A stretch of 64,000 nucleotides of DNA from a bacterium (GTDB taxonomy: Bacteria; Hinthialibacterota; Hinthialibacteria; OLB16), in NCBI GenBank assembly GCA_022072055.1, contig JAJVIK010000009.1, positions 62,001 through 126,000 on the forward strand, read 5' to 3'. The notes under the pieces were generated by a model. That model was not told where the DNA came from. It did not search any database and saw only the letters and a list, made by a program, of their open reading frames with translations. The first letter of the stretch is position 1, and each line of letters begins with the position of its first letter. A program made the translations under genes and the position numbers. Shown one piece after another: positions 8,219-16,217 of the stretch.

Positions 8219-9355
8219 CTACCCGCGCGTGAGCATCCACACGCCAAGCGCGCCGAAAAGCGCGTTGGGAACCCAGGCCGAAACCACCGCCGGGAGAATT
8301 CCCTGGTTCCCCAGCGCGAGGGAAATCCCCGCCACGCTGTAATACAACGCCAAGACCACCAAGCACACCCCAAGCGGATAGGTGAACCGCGCCGCGCCCT
8401 CGCGCCCCAACAGAAAGGAGCTCGCGCCCGAACCCAGCCCAATCAGAATCAGCGCCACCACCGCGAACGGGAAGGCGATTTTGAACTCAAGATCCGAGTA
8501 AAGGGTCAGCGCCGATCCTCCCGACTGCTCAAGGTCCTGGATCTTCTTCTTCAGCTCTCGGTAACCCATTTCAATCGGGTGGCGACGGTCGATGCCGAAG
8601 TCATCCGGGGTTTCCTCAAGGGAAAGGATTTCGCCCTCGGCGATGGGACGCGGATCGGTGCGCCATTCATCCCGGAACTCGAGGACATAGTTCTCGGTGT
8701 CCGCGCGCGTGAACAGCCGCCAGGCCCCAGGTTTTCCGGTTTCCTGGTTGATGGCCTTGGGATCCCAGGAGGCCACGGCCGCCCGGATGAAACGTCGATG
8801 CCCCTTGCCGCCCAAGCGCATCTCGTGGAGCACGAAATCGGTGAGGGTTTCGGATTCGCGGTTGAAATCCCCGTAGCGAATGAAACGGTTCTTGGTTCCT
8901 CGAACAAGGCCGTAGTCCTGGAAGATCCCCTTCTTCTTCTCGATCTCGGTGGTCCAGAACTGCTCGGCCTTGCGCGATAGCGGCGCGGCCACGTATTCAT
9001 TCCAGACAAAGCAGCCGACCGCGAGCAGAAACGAGACCACCAGGGTCGGCCCCACCAGCCAGCGCAGGCTCGCGCCCGCCGCGTACATCGCGGCCAGCTC
9101 GTTCTGGCGCGAGAGCACCAACATCCCAAAGAGGGCCCCAATCAGGCAGACCGCCGGGAACACAATCAAGACCGCTTGCGGGAGCACGCACGCAAAGTAA
9201 GTGAACGCCTGCTTGGTGGAGGCGTTGTTCTCGAGCAGGTCGTCCCCCTTATCCGCCATGATCAGGGAGAACACAACCGTGGTCAGAACCAAGCCGGTGA
9301 AGGCAAAGCTCCGCAGGAAGGCGGCGGCGGTGTATCGTTGGAGGAGTCCGAACAT
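8219..9355 (-). CDS. lptG: LPS export ABC transporter permease LptG
   Basis: A YjgP/YjgQ-family permease of 378 residues. It has N-terminal membrane helices (YTAAAFLRSFAFTGLVLTTV and LPQAVLIVFPAVCLIGALFG), the conserved RQNELAAMYAAGAS cytoplasmic loop, a large periplasmic beta-jellyroll-like domain (about residues 130-270) and three C-terminal helices. LptF and LptG form the inner-membrane core of the LptB2FG complex that extracts LPS and passes it to LptC/LptA. The start at 9355 overlaps the lptF stop codon (TGATG), indicating coupling. The frame is open further upstream but that part is antisense-like and has no family match. LptB is not in the window. Confidence 0.92.
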   Translation of the reverse strand: MFGLLQRYTAAAFLRSFAFTGLVLTTVVFSLIMADKGDDLLENNASTKQAFTYFACVLPQAVLIVFPAVCLIGALFGMLVLSRQNELAAMYAAGASLRWLVGPTLVVSFLLAVGCFVWNEYVAAPLSRKAEQFWTTEIEKKKGIFQDYGLVRGTKNRFIRYGDFNRESETLTDFVLHEMRLGGKGHRRFIRAAVASWDPKAINQETGKPGAWRLFTRADTENYVLEFRDEWRTDPRPIAEGEILSLEETPDDFGIDRRHPIEMGYRELKKKIQDLEQSGGSALTLYSDLEFKIAFPFAVVALILIGLGSGASSFLLGREGAARFTYPLGVCLVVLALYYSVAGISLALGNQGILPAVVSAWVPNALFGALGVWMLTRG

Positions 9356-10764
9356 CAGCGTCTCGCCGCGAGATAAGAGAGCAGGAGCCCAAGCGCCAGG
9401 AGCAGGAAGTTTGGAGTCCAGACCGCGAACCCCGGATCGAAGCCGATCCGCAGGGCGTAACCCTCGGATATCCCCTCGGCGATCTTTTGAACCGAATAGT
9501 AAAACAACAGGACCGCCGCGGTGATCAGAATGCACACCGTTCGATTCCCTCGCCCGGTGAGGATCCCAAGGGCCACCCCGATCATCGTGAACAGGAAAGT
9601 GGCCGAGGGGTACGCCAGTCGAAGCTGCGAGGCGTTGATGTTGTTCTGAGCCGCCTTGATCGCTCGCTTCGGCCCTTGGAGGTCATAGACCCCGCCGGGG
9701 AGCGGGGAAATCGAAGGGTCCTTTTCCACCTTGGGGATCCATTCCTCGGCCTTGGCGATCACCTCCGCGTGCGGGGCATCCTCCGGGAATCCAAGGCCCG
9801 CGCGGTAATACTCGTAGTCCGCGGCATATTTGAGGGCGCGTTGGCGGAGTTCCCACCATCCGTGCTGCTCCTCCGAAAAGCCCCCCATCATTCCCGCCAG
9901 GTTCTTTCCGATGTCGATGGTGATGGTGGCGTTCTCGATCAACACGCGAGTGATCCGTTCGGCGCTCAGATCCTCGGTGATGCAGTCCTTGAGGATGACC
10001 TGAAGGATCCCCTGGCTCGGGATCGGGCGTAGGGTCGCGGTCGGCGCGGAGACCGTGAAGTTGCTCGCGGCGCTGTCGGCCGAATTGTCCGCGAACCAGG
10101 TCACCCCCTTTTCTGCCCTGCCGCTCTTGAAGATGGTGATGTCGTGGATGGTGTTGGCCCCCACCGTGGTTCCCGTGAAATAGCAGGCCAGATCCGAGCG
10201 CAGCGGCGTGAACTGGCCCGGTTTGATCCAACTGACCGAAGTCATCTGCTGGACAATCTCCCAGCGCGAGCGGTCCATCAGCTCCACCGCCCTGGGGGTG
10301 ATGTATGCGGTCCAGTAGAAGTTCACCACGGTAAGCGCCGCCCCCAAAACCAGCCCCGGAACCATGATGGAGAGAGTGCCGACACCCGCCGCGCGCATGG
10401 CGGTGATCTCCCGGTCCTCCCCAAGACGACCGTAAACCAGGAGCGAGGCCACCAAACAGCCGATCGGGAGGGTGACCGTGAGCAACGGGGGGAACAGGCA
10501 CAGCAGGGTCTTGAAGATCGGACCGAAGGGCGCGCCCGAGAGCAGGATGACATCCATGATCGAGCGGATGGTGACCAGCACCATCGCCCCGGAGAACAGG
10601 AACAGGCCCATGCTCAGGGGGGGAAGCAGCTCCGCCAGGAGATACCGGTTCAGAATCCGGATGTGGAGGGACTGGAGTCGGGGGAACGATCTCGCCGCTG
10701 GGCGAGCAACAAGCAGTTCGCCGGAGCTCATCGGTGGGTTTTCCTGGACTTCCATCTCAACCAA
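9355..10764 (-). CDS. lptF: LPS export ABC transporter permease LptF
   Basis: The partner YjgP/YjgQ-family permease, 469 residues and therefore longer than LptG. N-terminal helices (LSMGLFLFSGAMVLVTIRSI), the loop GEDREITAMRAAGVGTLSIM, a periplasmic domain (about residues 160-370) and C-terminal helices (FLFTMIGVALGILTGRGNRT) are all present. The periplasmic domain carries an insertion-like segment near SEEQHGWWELRQRALKYAAD not expected in short homologues. An alternative start is ATG 10731. The gene directly precedes lptG in the same operon, and a parvulin-type PPIase gene lies upstream on the same strand. Confidence 0.92.
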   Translation of the reverse strand: MVEMEVQENPPMSSGELLVARPAARSFPRLQSLHIRILNRYLLAELLPPLSMGLFLFSGAMVLVTIRSIMDVILLSGAPFGPIFKTLLCLFPPLLTVTLPIGCLVASLLVYGRLGEDREITAMRAAGVGTLSIMVPGLVLGAALTVVNFYWTAYITPRAVELMDRSRWEIVQQMTSVSWIKPGQFTPLRSDLACYFTGTTVGANTIHDITIFKSGRAEKGVTWFADNSADSAASNFTVSAPTATLRPIPSQGILQVILKDCITEDLSAERITRVLIENATITIDIGKNLAGMMGGFSEEQHGWWELRQRALKYAADYEYYRAGLGFPEDAPHAEVIAKAEEWIPKVEKDPSISPLPGGVYDLQGPKRAIKAAQNNINASQLRLAYPSATFLFTMIGVALGILTGRGNRTVCILITAAVLLFYYSVQKIAEGISEGYALRIGFDPGFAVWTPNFLLLALGLLLSYLAARR

Positions 10765-10820
10765 CGTTCTTCAGTTTCCGGGGAATGCCCCCCAAGATCA
10801 AGGCGGATGGGGACCGCGAG

Positions 10821-10858
10821 GCGCGCGGGAGGGGTGTTCGATCCCGGCCCGCGCGCCC
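10821..10858 (-). terminator. Perfect 10-bp GC hairpin between PPIase gene and lptF
   Basis: Arms ggcgcgcggg (10821-10830) and cccgcgcgcc (10849-10858) are exactly complementary around an 18-nt loop, in the gap between the PPIase stop (10870) and lptF start (10764). No T-run follows in the transcribed minus direction, so it may be a transcript-stabilising or Rho-assisted element rather than a classical intrinsic terminator. Confidence 0.4.
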
Positions 10859-10869
10859 GTTCGAGGTTC

Positions 10870-11877
10870 TCAGAGATGCTCCACTTTGGCTTCCTTGATC
10901 AGGGTCTTGAACCAAGTCTCCAATCCGTTCTCTCGCATGTCTTGGCGGATCTGGTCCTTGACCGAAACAAAAGCGGGCGTCTCGCCCTTGGAGTGCTCGG
11001 CCACCTTGATAATGTGGTAGCCGAATTGAGTCTCGACCACGTCGCTGATCTGGCCGGGTTGGAGCTCGAAGGCGACCTTTTCAAACTCCGCGACCATCGC
11101 CCCGCGCGGGAAGGGGCCGAGGTCCCCGCCTTGCGCCTTGGAGGGGCAGCTGGAGTGCTGCTTGGCGAGCTCGGCGAAATCCGCCCCGCCATCCAGCTCC
11201 TTCTTGAGGCTCTCCGCCTGCGTCTTCTTGGCCTCTTTCTTCGCGGTGTCGTCGGTCGGCTCGAAGCCGATCAGGATGTGGCTGGCGCGAACCTGTTCGC
11301 CCTGCGCGTACTCGGCCTGGTGCTCGTTGTAGTAAGACTCCAGCTCCGCGGTGGTCGGGTTGGGAATCGAGTTGGCGTAGTGTTGGACCACCTTCGAGAA
11401 GAGCATGTCCGGCTTCATCTGCTCCTTGAGGGATTCCTCGGTGAGACCCTGTTGAGCCAAACGATCCTTGAACTCTTCCTCGCTCGGGAACTGGGCCTTG
11501 ATCTTCGAGATCTCCCCGGCGAGGTCGGAATCCGACACGCTCACCTGGTTCTTCTTGGCGTAGGCCTTGAGCTGGCTCTTGATCACCAGCTGGTCAAAGG
11601 CCTTAGGCGTGGCTTCCGCGCGGTACTGCTCCAGGATCTGTGGCGTGACCCTTCCGCCGCGGCTGAGCAGGCGCATGATCTCGCCATCCAAATCGGCTTG
11701 GGTGACATCCTCGCCGTTGATTCTCGCCACAACCTTGGTCGGTTCCGAAGGCGGAGCGGACTGACCTTGCCCGAGGGCCATTCCCGGCGCGAGCATCGCG
11801 ATGGCGAAAAGCAGCGCCGGAAAAGGATGGGTCATGGGGGCAGACCATGGGGTGAGGCGTGTTGTTTCGACTCTCAT
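10870..11877 (-). CDS. Periplasmic parvulin-type peptidyl-prolyl isomerase (SurA/PpiC-like)
   Basis: The start at 11877 is supported by an AGAGGA ribosome site a few bases upstream. A signal peptide (FPALLFAIAMLAPGMALGQG) is followed by a SurA-like helical chaperone domain (VVARINGEDVTQADLDGEIM) and a parvulin domain at about residues 185-300 with RASHILIGF, GGDLGPFPRGAMVAEFE and TQFGYHIIKV, all diagnostic of the rotamase family. It probably folds outer-membrane proteins, fitting its place upstream of lptF-lptG, a separate envelope-biogenesis pair. A second, more divergent SurA-like lipoprotein is encoded at 19112-20218. Confidence 0.9.
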   Translation of the reverse strand: MRVETTRLTPWSAPMTHPFPALLFAIAMLAPGMALGQGQSAPPSEPTKVVARINGEDVTQADLDGEIMRLLSRGGRVTPQILEQYRAEATPKAFDQLVIKSQLKAYAKKNQVSVSDSDLAGEISKIKAQFPSEEEFKDRLAQQGLTEESLKEQMKPDMLFSKVVQHYANSIPNPTTAELESYYNEHQAEYAQGEQVRASHILIGFEPTDDTAKKEAKKTQAESLKKELDGGADFAELAKQHSSCPSKAQGGDLGPFPRGAMVAEFEKVAFELQPGQISDVVETQFGYHIIKVAEHSKGETPAFVSVKDQIRQDMRENGLETWFKTLIKEAKVEHL

Positions 11878-12091
11878 TGTTTCCTCTTGGGGATCTACAA
11901 GACTTTTCAGTGACCTGGCCCCCGCGGGCGGCGAAGCGCGACCCGGAGAGACCGGATGGTTGCGGAAATTCCGCGAAAAGGTGGGTGGATCGTTGGGGGG
12001 GTGTCCCGGGCGACTTGGCAACCGCCTTTTCAGACAGCCATCGCCGGAAGCCTAGAGAACGAGGCGGGCGCGCGCAAGTCCCCACGAAACG

Positions 12092-13486
12092 TTAGAAGAA
12101 CCCTCGCTCCCGTCTCTCCGGGAGGGTGATGTCGGGGAGCTTGAGAATCACTTCCTCGTGGATCCCCTCCACCACCTCGGCCCACAGCTCGTTGCTGAGG
12201 CCCGTTTTCACGGTCTGTTTCTTTTCCTCATAGCTCTCCTTGGGACCGAAGGAGGTCGAGTAGAAGTCCGCCTCAATCTTCGCGAAGCGCCTGCCTCTTC
12301 CACCGGTCTGGAACGGCGTTGGAGAGGGAGAAAGCTCCGCCCCGGCCTTGGCCGTGAGGAGGGTCACTGTCTTGACGCCGTCCTTTTCCTCGATGGCTTC
12401 CAACGGAATCTTCACCACATCCGTCACTTGTCCGACAAGGATGTCGGCGTTGGCGGTCATCTCGGGCCGGAAGATTCTGGTCTTGTCCTTGAGTTGAATC
12501 TTGACCTCAAAAACCACCACGTTATTGGTGGCGACCCCGCTGGGCGAGATGGTCTCCACGCTGCCCTGAAATTCCTTTCCTTCCGCCGAGTCGAGGGTCA
12601 ATGTGACCGGATCGCCGATCTTGATCTTGCCGATGTCAACCTCGTTGAGCTTCACCACCGCCTGCATGTCGTCGAGGTCGGCGACCTCGGCCAGGGTCGT
12701 GCCCTGGGTCATTCCAGCGGCCCCCTGAACCAGCTCCCCCTCATCCACCGGGAGCTTGGTGACCACTCCCGAGACTGGGGAGCGGATTGTGGTTTCCTGC
12801 AAGTCCTCCACCGCCTGCTCGTAGTCATCAAGCGCCTTGGGAAGCGCCAGGGAGGCTGAGCGAATCTGATCGTGATAGGCCACGAAGGAGCGGTCGAACT
12901 GCTTGCGGGCGTCATCCAGGGTCTTCAGGGAAATCAGGTTCCGCTCGTACATTTCGAGCTTGTTCTCATAATCGACCTTGGCCGCCCCATACTCGATGAG
13001 CGTGCGATCCACGATCAGGTTCTTGCCCGGACCCGTGTCGATCGACTTGGGGTCGATCTTTTCGGGATTGGTGACCACCTCGCCGAACGGCATCAACCCC
13101 TTAAGGGTCTGGCGCGCGAGCTCAAGGTCGCGACTGCGCTGCTCCAGGTTGCGGTGGTACTGCTCGCGATCCAGCTCGGCGATCACGCTCCCGGATTGAA
13201 CGATATCCCCGGCTTCGACATGCAGGGCGAGAATCCGCCCCGCAACCTTGGATTTGATCTCAACCGTCTTGCGAGGCTGCAGGGTGGCGGTCTCTCGCAG
13301 GATGACCTTCAAGTCCCCTTTCTGGGAGGTGGTGAAACGGATCTTGGTCTCTCCAGCTTTGCCCTTCTGGTAATACTTCCAGCCATAGTATCCGCCCCCC
13401 CCGAGGATTCCCCCCAAGATCGCCAGGGTTGCCAGAACCGTGAAAAGCCTTTTCAACGTTCTCACTCTGAGGTCTCTCCCTTTCAC
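12092..13486 (-). CDS. HlyD/MacA-type periplasmic adaptor protein (paralogue B)
   Basis: One N-terminal membrane helix (FTVLATLAILGGILGGGGYY) anchors a membrane-fusion protein. The lipoyl/biotinyl half-motifs are visible (PRKTVEIKSKVAGRILALHV and TIRSPVSGVVTKLPVDEGEL) flanking a coiled-coil hairpin (about residues 105-230), then a beta-barrel domain (EIQL-like, DPVTLTLDSAEG). Such adaptors bridge an inner-membrane ABC or RND pump to an outer-membrane channel. It is 21 bp downstream of a clear paralogue with the same domain order and shared phrases (LRETA, YERNLISLKTLD, LQETTIRSPVSGV). No permease or outer-membrane factor gene adjoins the pair. Confidence 0.9.
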   Translation of the reverse strand: MKGRDLRVRTLKRLFTVLATLAILGGILGGGGYYGWKYYQKGKAGETKIRFTTSQKGDLKVILRETATLQPRKTVEIKSKVAGRILALHVEAGDIVQSGSVIAELDREQYHRNLEQRSRDLELARQTLKGLMPFGEVVTNPEKIDPKSIDTGPGKNLIVDRTLIEYGAAKVDYENKLEMYERNLISLKTLDDARKQFDRSFVAYHDQIRSASLALPKALDDYEQAVEDLQETTIRSPVSGVVTKLPVDEGELVQGAAGMTQGTTLAEVADLDDMQAVVKLNEVDIGKIKIGDPVTLTLDSAEGKEFQGSVETISPSGVATNNVVVFEVKIQLKDKTRIFRPEMTANADILVGQVTDVVKIPLEAIEEKDGVKTVTLLTAKAGAELSPSPTPFQTGGRGRRFAKIEADFYSTSFGPKESYEEKKQTVKTGLSNELWAEVVEGIHEEVILKLPDITLPERRERGFF

Positions 13487-13507
13487 GAACAGTCGCCGGC
13501 GCTCCGG

Positions 13508-14866
13508 TCAGAAGAGGCGTAGCGGCTCCCTGCCAGGCGGAGTGGGGTCGGGAAGCTTCAGAACCGCGTCCTCATCCAGGCCGCCCACAACCTCCGCCCA
13601 GATTTCGTTTGAAAGCCCGATTTGGATTTCCCGCTCCTCGACCACGAATCGATCCTTGGGCGCGATCCCGGTGAGGTAGATGTCCTCCTCCCCCGCACGG
13701 GTCGAATCCGGCTCCCCGGGCAGCTCCGGGAGAGCGACTCCCGGCTTCCCCTTGAGGATCCTGACCCTCTGGCCGCCCCGTCCGGTCTCAATGGCCTCAA
13801 GCGGGATCTTCAGGGCGCTTGAGGATCGCGCCACCAGGATGTCGGCGCTCGCTCTCATTTCGGGCTTAACGGTGGAGCTGGTTTCGAGCAACGCGATTTT
13901 TACATCAAAGGTCACTCCATCAGCCCCCACTGTCCCCGTGGGCGCGATGCTCTCCACACGGCCCCTGAGGGTGACCGGCGGGCGAGCTTCCACGGTCAGC
14001 GTTGCCGGATCCCCGGGGGTCACTCCACCGACATCCACGGCGCTGAGCTTCGCCACCGCCACGATCTGCGACAGGTCCGCCACCTCGGCGATCGGTGTGC
14101 CGATGCTGTTGGTGCTCATTTCCTGCACCAACTCCCCTTCCTGGACCCTCACCTTGGTCAAGACCCCCGAAACCGGGGAGCGGATCGTGGTCTCCTGAAG
14201 GTTCTCCAGCGCCCGCTCATATTGCACCCGGGCGCTGGTCAAAACCGCGGAGGCCGCGTTCACCGACTGGTGATAAGAGACATACGCGGTGTCATAGGCC
14301 TTTTCGGCCTCATCGAGAGTTTTCAAGGAGATCAGGTTTCGCTCGTACATTTCCCTCATGTTGAGATACTTCACCTTGGCCGCGCCGTAATCGATCAGGA
14401 CAATGTCAACCAAGGTCCCGATCTCTCGGACCCGAATCCGCTCCGGCTCGGTCACTATCTCGCCAAAGGGCATCAATGACCGCAGGGCGCGCCGCGCGCG
14501 CGCGAGCTCCTCCGCCCCCACTTCCAGCGCGCGCTCGTAGTCATCCCGGGCAATCTCCGCGATCACGCTGCCCGCGCGGATGACCGACCCCGCCTCGTAC
14601 GGAAGTCCCAGAATCCGGCCCGAAACCTTCGACTTGATCTCCACCACCTTGCGCGGCTTGAGTGAAGCGGTTTCACGGAGCAAAACGTTGAGCTCACCCC
14701 GCTTCGGCTTCGTGAACCGGACCTGCTCCTCCCCCTTCCATCCCTCTTGCATCACACGGTCAGCCCAATAGGAGCCCGCTCCAACCAGCACGAGGATCGA
14801 AAGGAAGCCAAATGCCGCCCCAAGGTTTTTCTTCGAGATACTCACCCTCTTCCCCTTGGATTCCAC
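13508..14866 (-). CDS. HlyD/MacA-type periplasmic adaptor protein (paralogue A)
   Basis: A 452-residue membrane-fusion protein, first of a tandem pair. It has an N-terminal helix (LGAAFGFLSILVLVGAGSYW), lipoyl half-motifs (PRKVVEIKSKVSGRILGLPY and TIRSPVSGVLTKVRVQEGEL), a coiled-coil hairpin and a C-terminal barrel. The hairpin carries the same YERNLISLKTLDEAEK core as its neighbour, consistent with tandem duplication followed by divergence. The start lies only 23 bp from the divergent lipB start. The nearest pump-like component in the window is the MacB/LolD-type ATPase at 35239, which is far away and in a different operon, so the partner transporter is unknown. Confidence 0.9.
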   Translation of the reverse strand: MESKGKRVSISKKNLGAAFGFLSILVLVGAGSYWADRVMQEGWKGEEQVRFTKPKRGELNVLLRETASLKPRKVVEIKSKVSGRILGLPYEAGSVIRAGSVIAEIARDDYERALEVGAEELARARRALRSLMPFGEIVTEPERIRVREIGTLVDIVLIDYGAAKVKYLNMREMYERNLISLKTLDEAEKAYDTAYVSYHQSVNAASAVLTSARVQYERALENLQETTIRSPVSGVLTKVRVQEGELVQEMSTNSIGTPIAEVADLSQIVAVAKLSAVDVGGVTPGDPATLTVEARPPVTLRGRVESIAPTGTVGADGVTFDVKIALLETSSTVKPEMRASADILVARSSSALKIPLEAIETGRGGQRVRILKGKPGVALPELPGEPDSTRAGEEDIYLTGIAPKDRFVVEEREIQIGLSNEIWAEVVGGLDEDAVLKLPDPTPPGREPLRLF

Positions 14867-14889
14867 CCGACTAACATGCCTGAACTCCC

Positions 14890-15555
14890 ATGCATTCCTA
14901 CTTTCCGATCAGGACGCTCGAAGCCCACGCCCTGGGTATCATACCCTACGGGGAGGCTTACGAAAAGCAACTGGAGCTCCACCGCCGGCGGGTGGCTGGG
15001 AGCATCCCGGACCAGCTCCTTTTGCTCCAACATCCCCCGGTTCTCACCGTTTCCCGGCGCGCCAAGCCGGAAAATGTCCTTATGGGCAGGGAAGATCTGA
15101 GCCGCGCCGGGATTGAGGTCCACCCGACCGACCGCGGCGGCGAGGTCACCCTCCACAACCCCGGACAGTTGGTCGGGTACCTGATCTGCGGACTCGAACC
15201 GCGCAAACGCGACCTCCATGCCTTTATCCGCGGGATCGAGACCGCGTTGCAAGAGGTGGCGGGAGCCTTTGGCGTCCGAGCCGAATCCCGCGACGGACTG
15301 ACCGGTGTCTGGATCGGGGAACGGAAGCTGGCCTCAATCGGAATCGCGGTGAAGCGGTGGGTCACCCTGCATGGCTTCGCGTTGAATGTGAACAACGATC
15401 TCAGCCAGTTTGACCTGATTCACCCCTGTGGGCTGCGCGGTGTCCACATGACCTCGCTGGGGGCGGAGACCGGCGCGAGCGTCGATTGGGATGAGCTCCT
15501 CCAGGCGACACGCCGGGCCTTCACGGGGGAAGGAGATCCCAGACCGGGGAGCTAA
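14890..15555 (+). CDS. lipB: Lipoyl(octanoyl) transferase LipB
   Basis: LipB moves octanoyl groups from acyl-carrier protein to lipoyl domains of 2-oxoacid dehydrogenases, the first step of lipoate assembly in the cytoplasm. The family signature RGGEVTLHNPGQLVGY is present at residues 82-97, the catalytic lysine lies in GERKLASIGIAV (about Lys146) and the acyl-accepting cysteine in LIHPCGLRGV (Cys180). Length of 221 residues is normal. No lipA is adjacent. The gene is divergent from the adaptor pair with a 23-bp gap, so the promoters must overlap the coding starts. Confidence 0.96.
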   Translation: MHSYFPIRTLEAHALGIIPYGEAYEKQLELHRRRVAGSIPDQLLLLQHPPVLTVSRRAKPENVLMGREDLSRAGIEVHPTDRGGEVTLHNPGQLVGYLICGLEPRKRDLHAFIRGIETALQEVAGAFGVRAESRDGLTGVWIGERKLASIGIAVKRWVTLHGFALNVNNDLSQFDLIHPCGLRGVHMTSLGAETGASVDWDELLQATRRAFTGEGDPRPGS

Positions 15556-15579
15556 GACTCGCGGACGGCTTGGGGAGCC

Positions 15580-15966
15580 TCAGGGGAAGACCGGGCAGCT
15601 CCCGTTTAATGCGCTGTCCACCGCGCGCATCAGATCCTGGGCCCCGAACGGCTTGAGAAGGAGATGCACCGCTCCCGCGCTTTTCGCGTCACGCTCCACC
15701 AGGGACTCCTGCTCCGGGATGCAGCTCCCCAGGGCGATAAATCGAGGGCCTGTGGGAAGGGAGCGAAAATCGCACAGCTGCTCGGCCCCACCGAGGGATT
15801 CGGAGTTCCAGTCAAACAGGATCAGATCGACCTCGTCGCTCCTCAGAAGGTTGAGGGCCCGCTCGTGGCACTCCGCCTCCAGGACACTGAAGCCATGATA
15901 CTCCAGGACCTCTCGGAGAAGGGTCCGTATGAGATCATCCGGGTCCCAAATCAGCGCCTTTTTCAT
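15580..15966 (-). CDS. Stand-alone response-regulator receiver domain protein
   Basis: A 128-residue single receiver domain with the acidic pocket in IWDPDD (Asp8, Asp10, Asp11), phosphoacceptor Asp52 in LILFDWNSE and the conserved lysine (Lys105) in LLLKPFG. There is no output domain, so it would act by protein contact, as CheY- or Spo0F-like regulators do. ATG 15966 has AAGGGAG just upstream. Its leader contains a strong hairpin at 15994-16019. No histidine kinase adjoins; the only one in the window is at 59289. Confidence 0.8.
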   Translation of the reverse strand: MKKALIWDPDDLIRTLLREVLEYHGFSVLEAECHERALNLLRSDEVDLILFDWNSESLGGAEQLCDFRSLPTGPRFIALGSCIPEQESLVERDAKSAGAVHLLLKPFGAQDLMRAVDSALNGSCPVFP

Positions 15967-15993
15967 ACTGCTCTCCCTTGAGAAGAAGGGGGA

Positions 15994-16019
15994 GCGACAG
16001 TCACCCGAGCGACTGTCGC
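15994..16019 (-). other. Stable inverted repeat in the leader of the receiver gene
   Basis: gcgacagtc (15994-16002) and gactgtcgc (16011-16019) pair perfectly over 9 bp with an 8-nt loop, and flanking G and C runs could extend the stem. It lies 28 bp upstream of the receiver gene start. On the minus strand no T-run follows. It may be a leader structure, a processing site or an operator for a dimeric protein; the sequence does not decide. Confidence 0.45.
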
Positions 16020-16217
16020 CCCCACAGGAGGTGGTACAACTCTCACTCGATTTCCGTGTTCGTCGTCAAGACTCCGCGCTCCGACGGCCATTCGGTCGAT
16101 GCAGTCTCTCAACTAAGAAATACGAGGTCAGCGCCAAACTTATTACAGGAATTTTTCGAGCGCAAACCCATACCTAGCATGTGGGCTTGCGTTGAGGAAG
16201 AGTGGATTGGAGGAATT

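Noticed and set aside
9356-9535. N-terminal extension of LptG
   Set aside because: It overlaps lptF and lacks family similarity; the TGATG junction gives a natural start at 9355.
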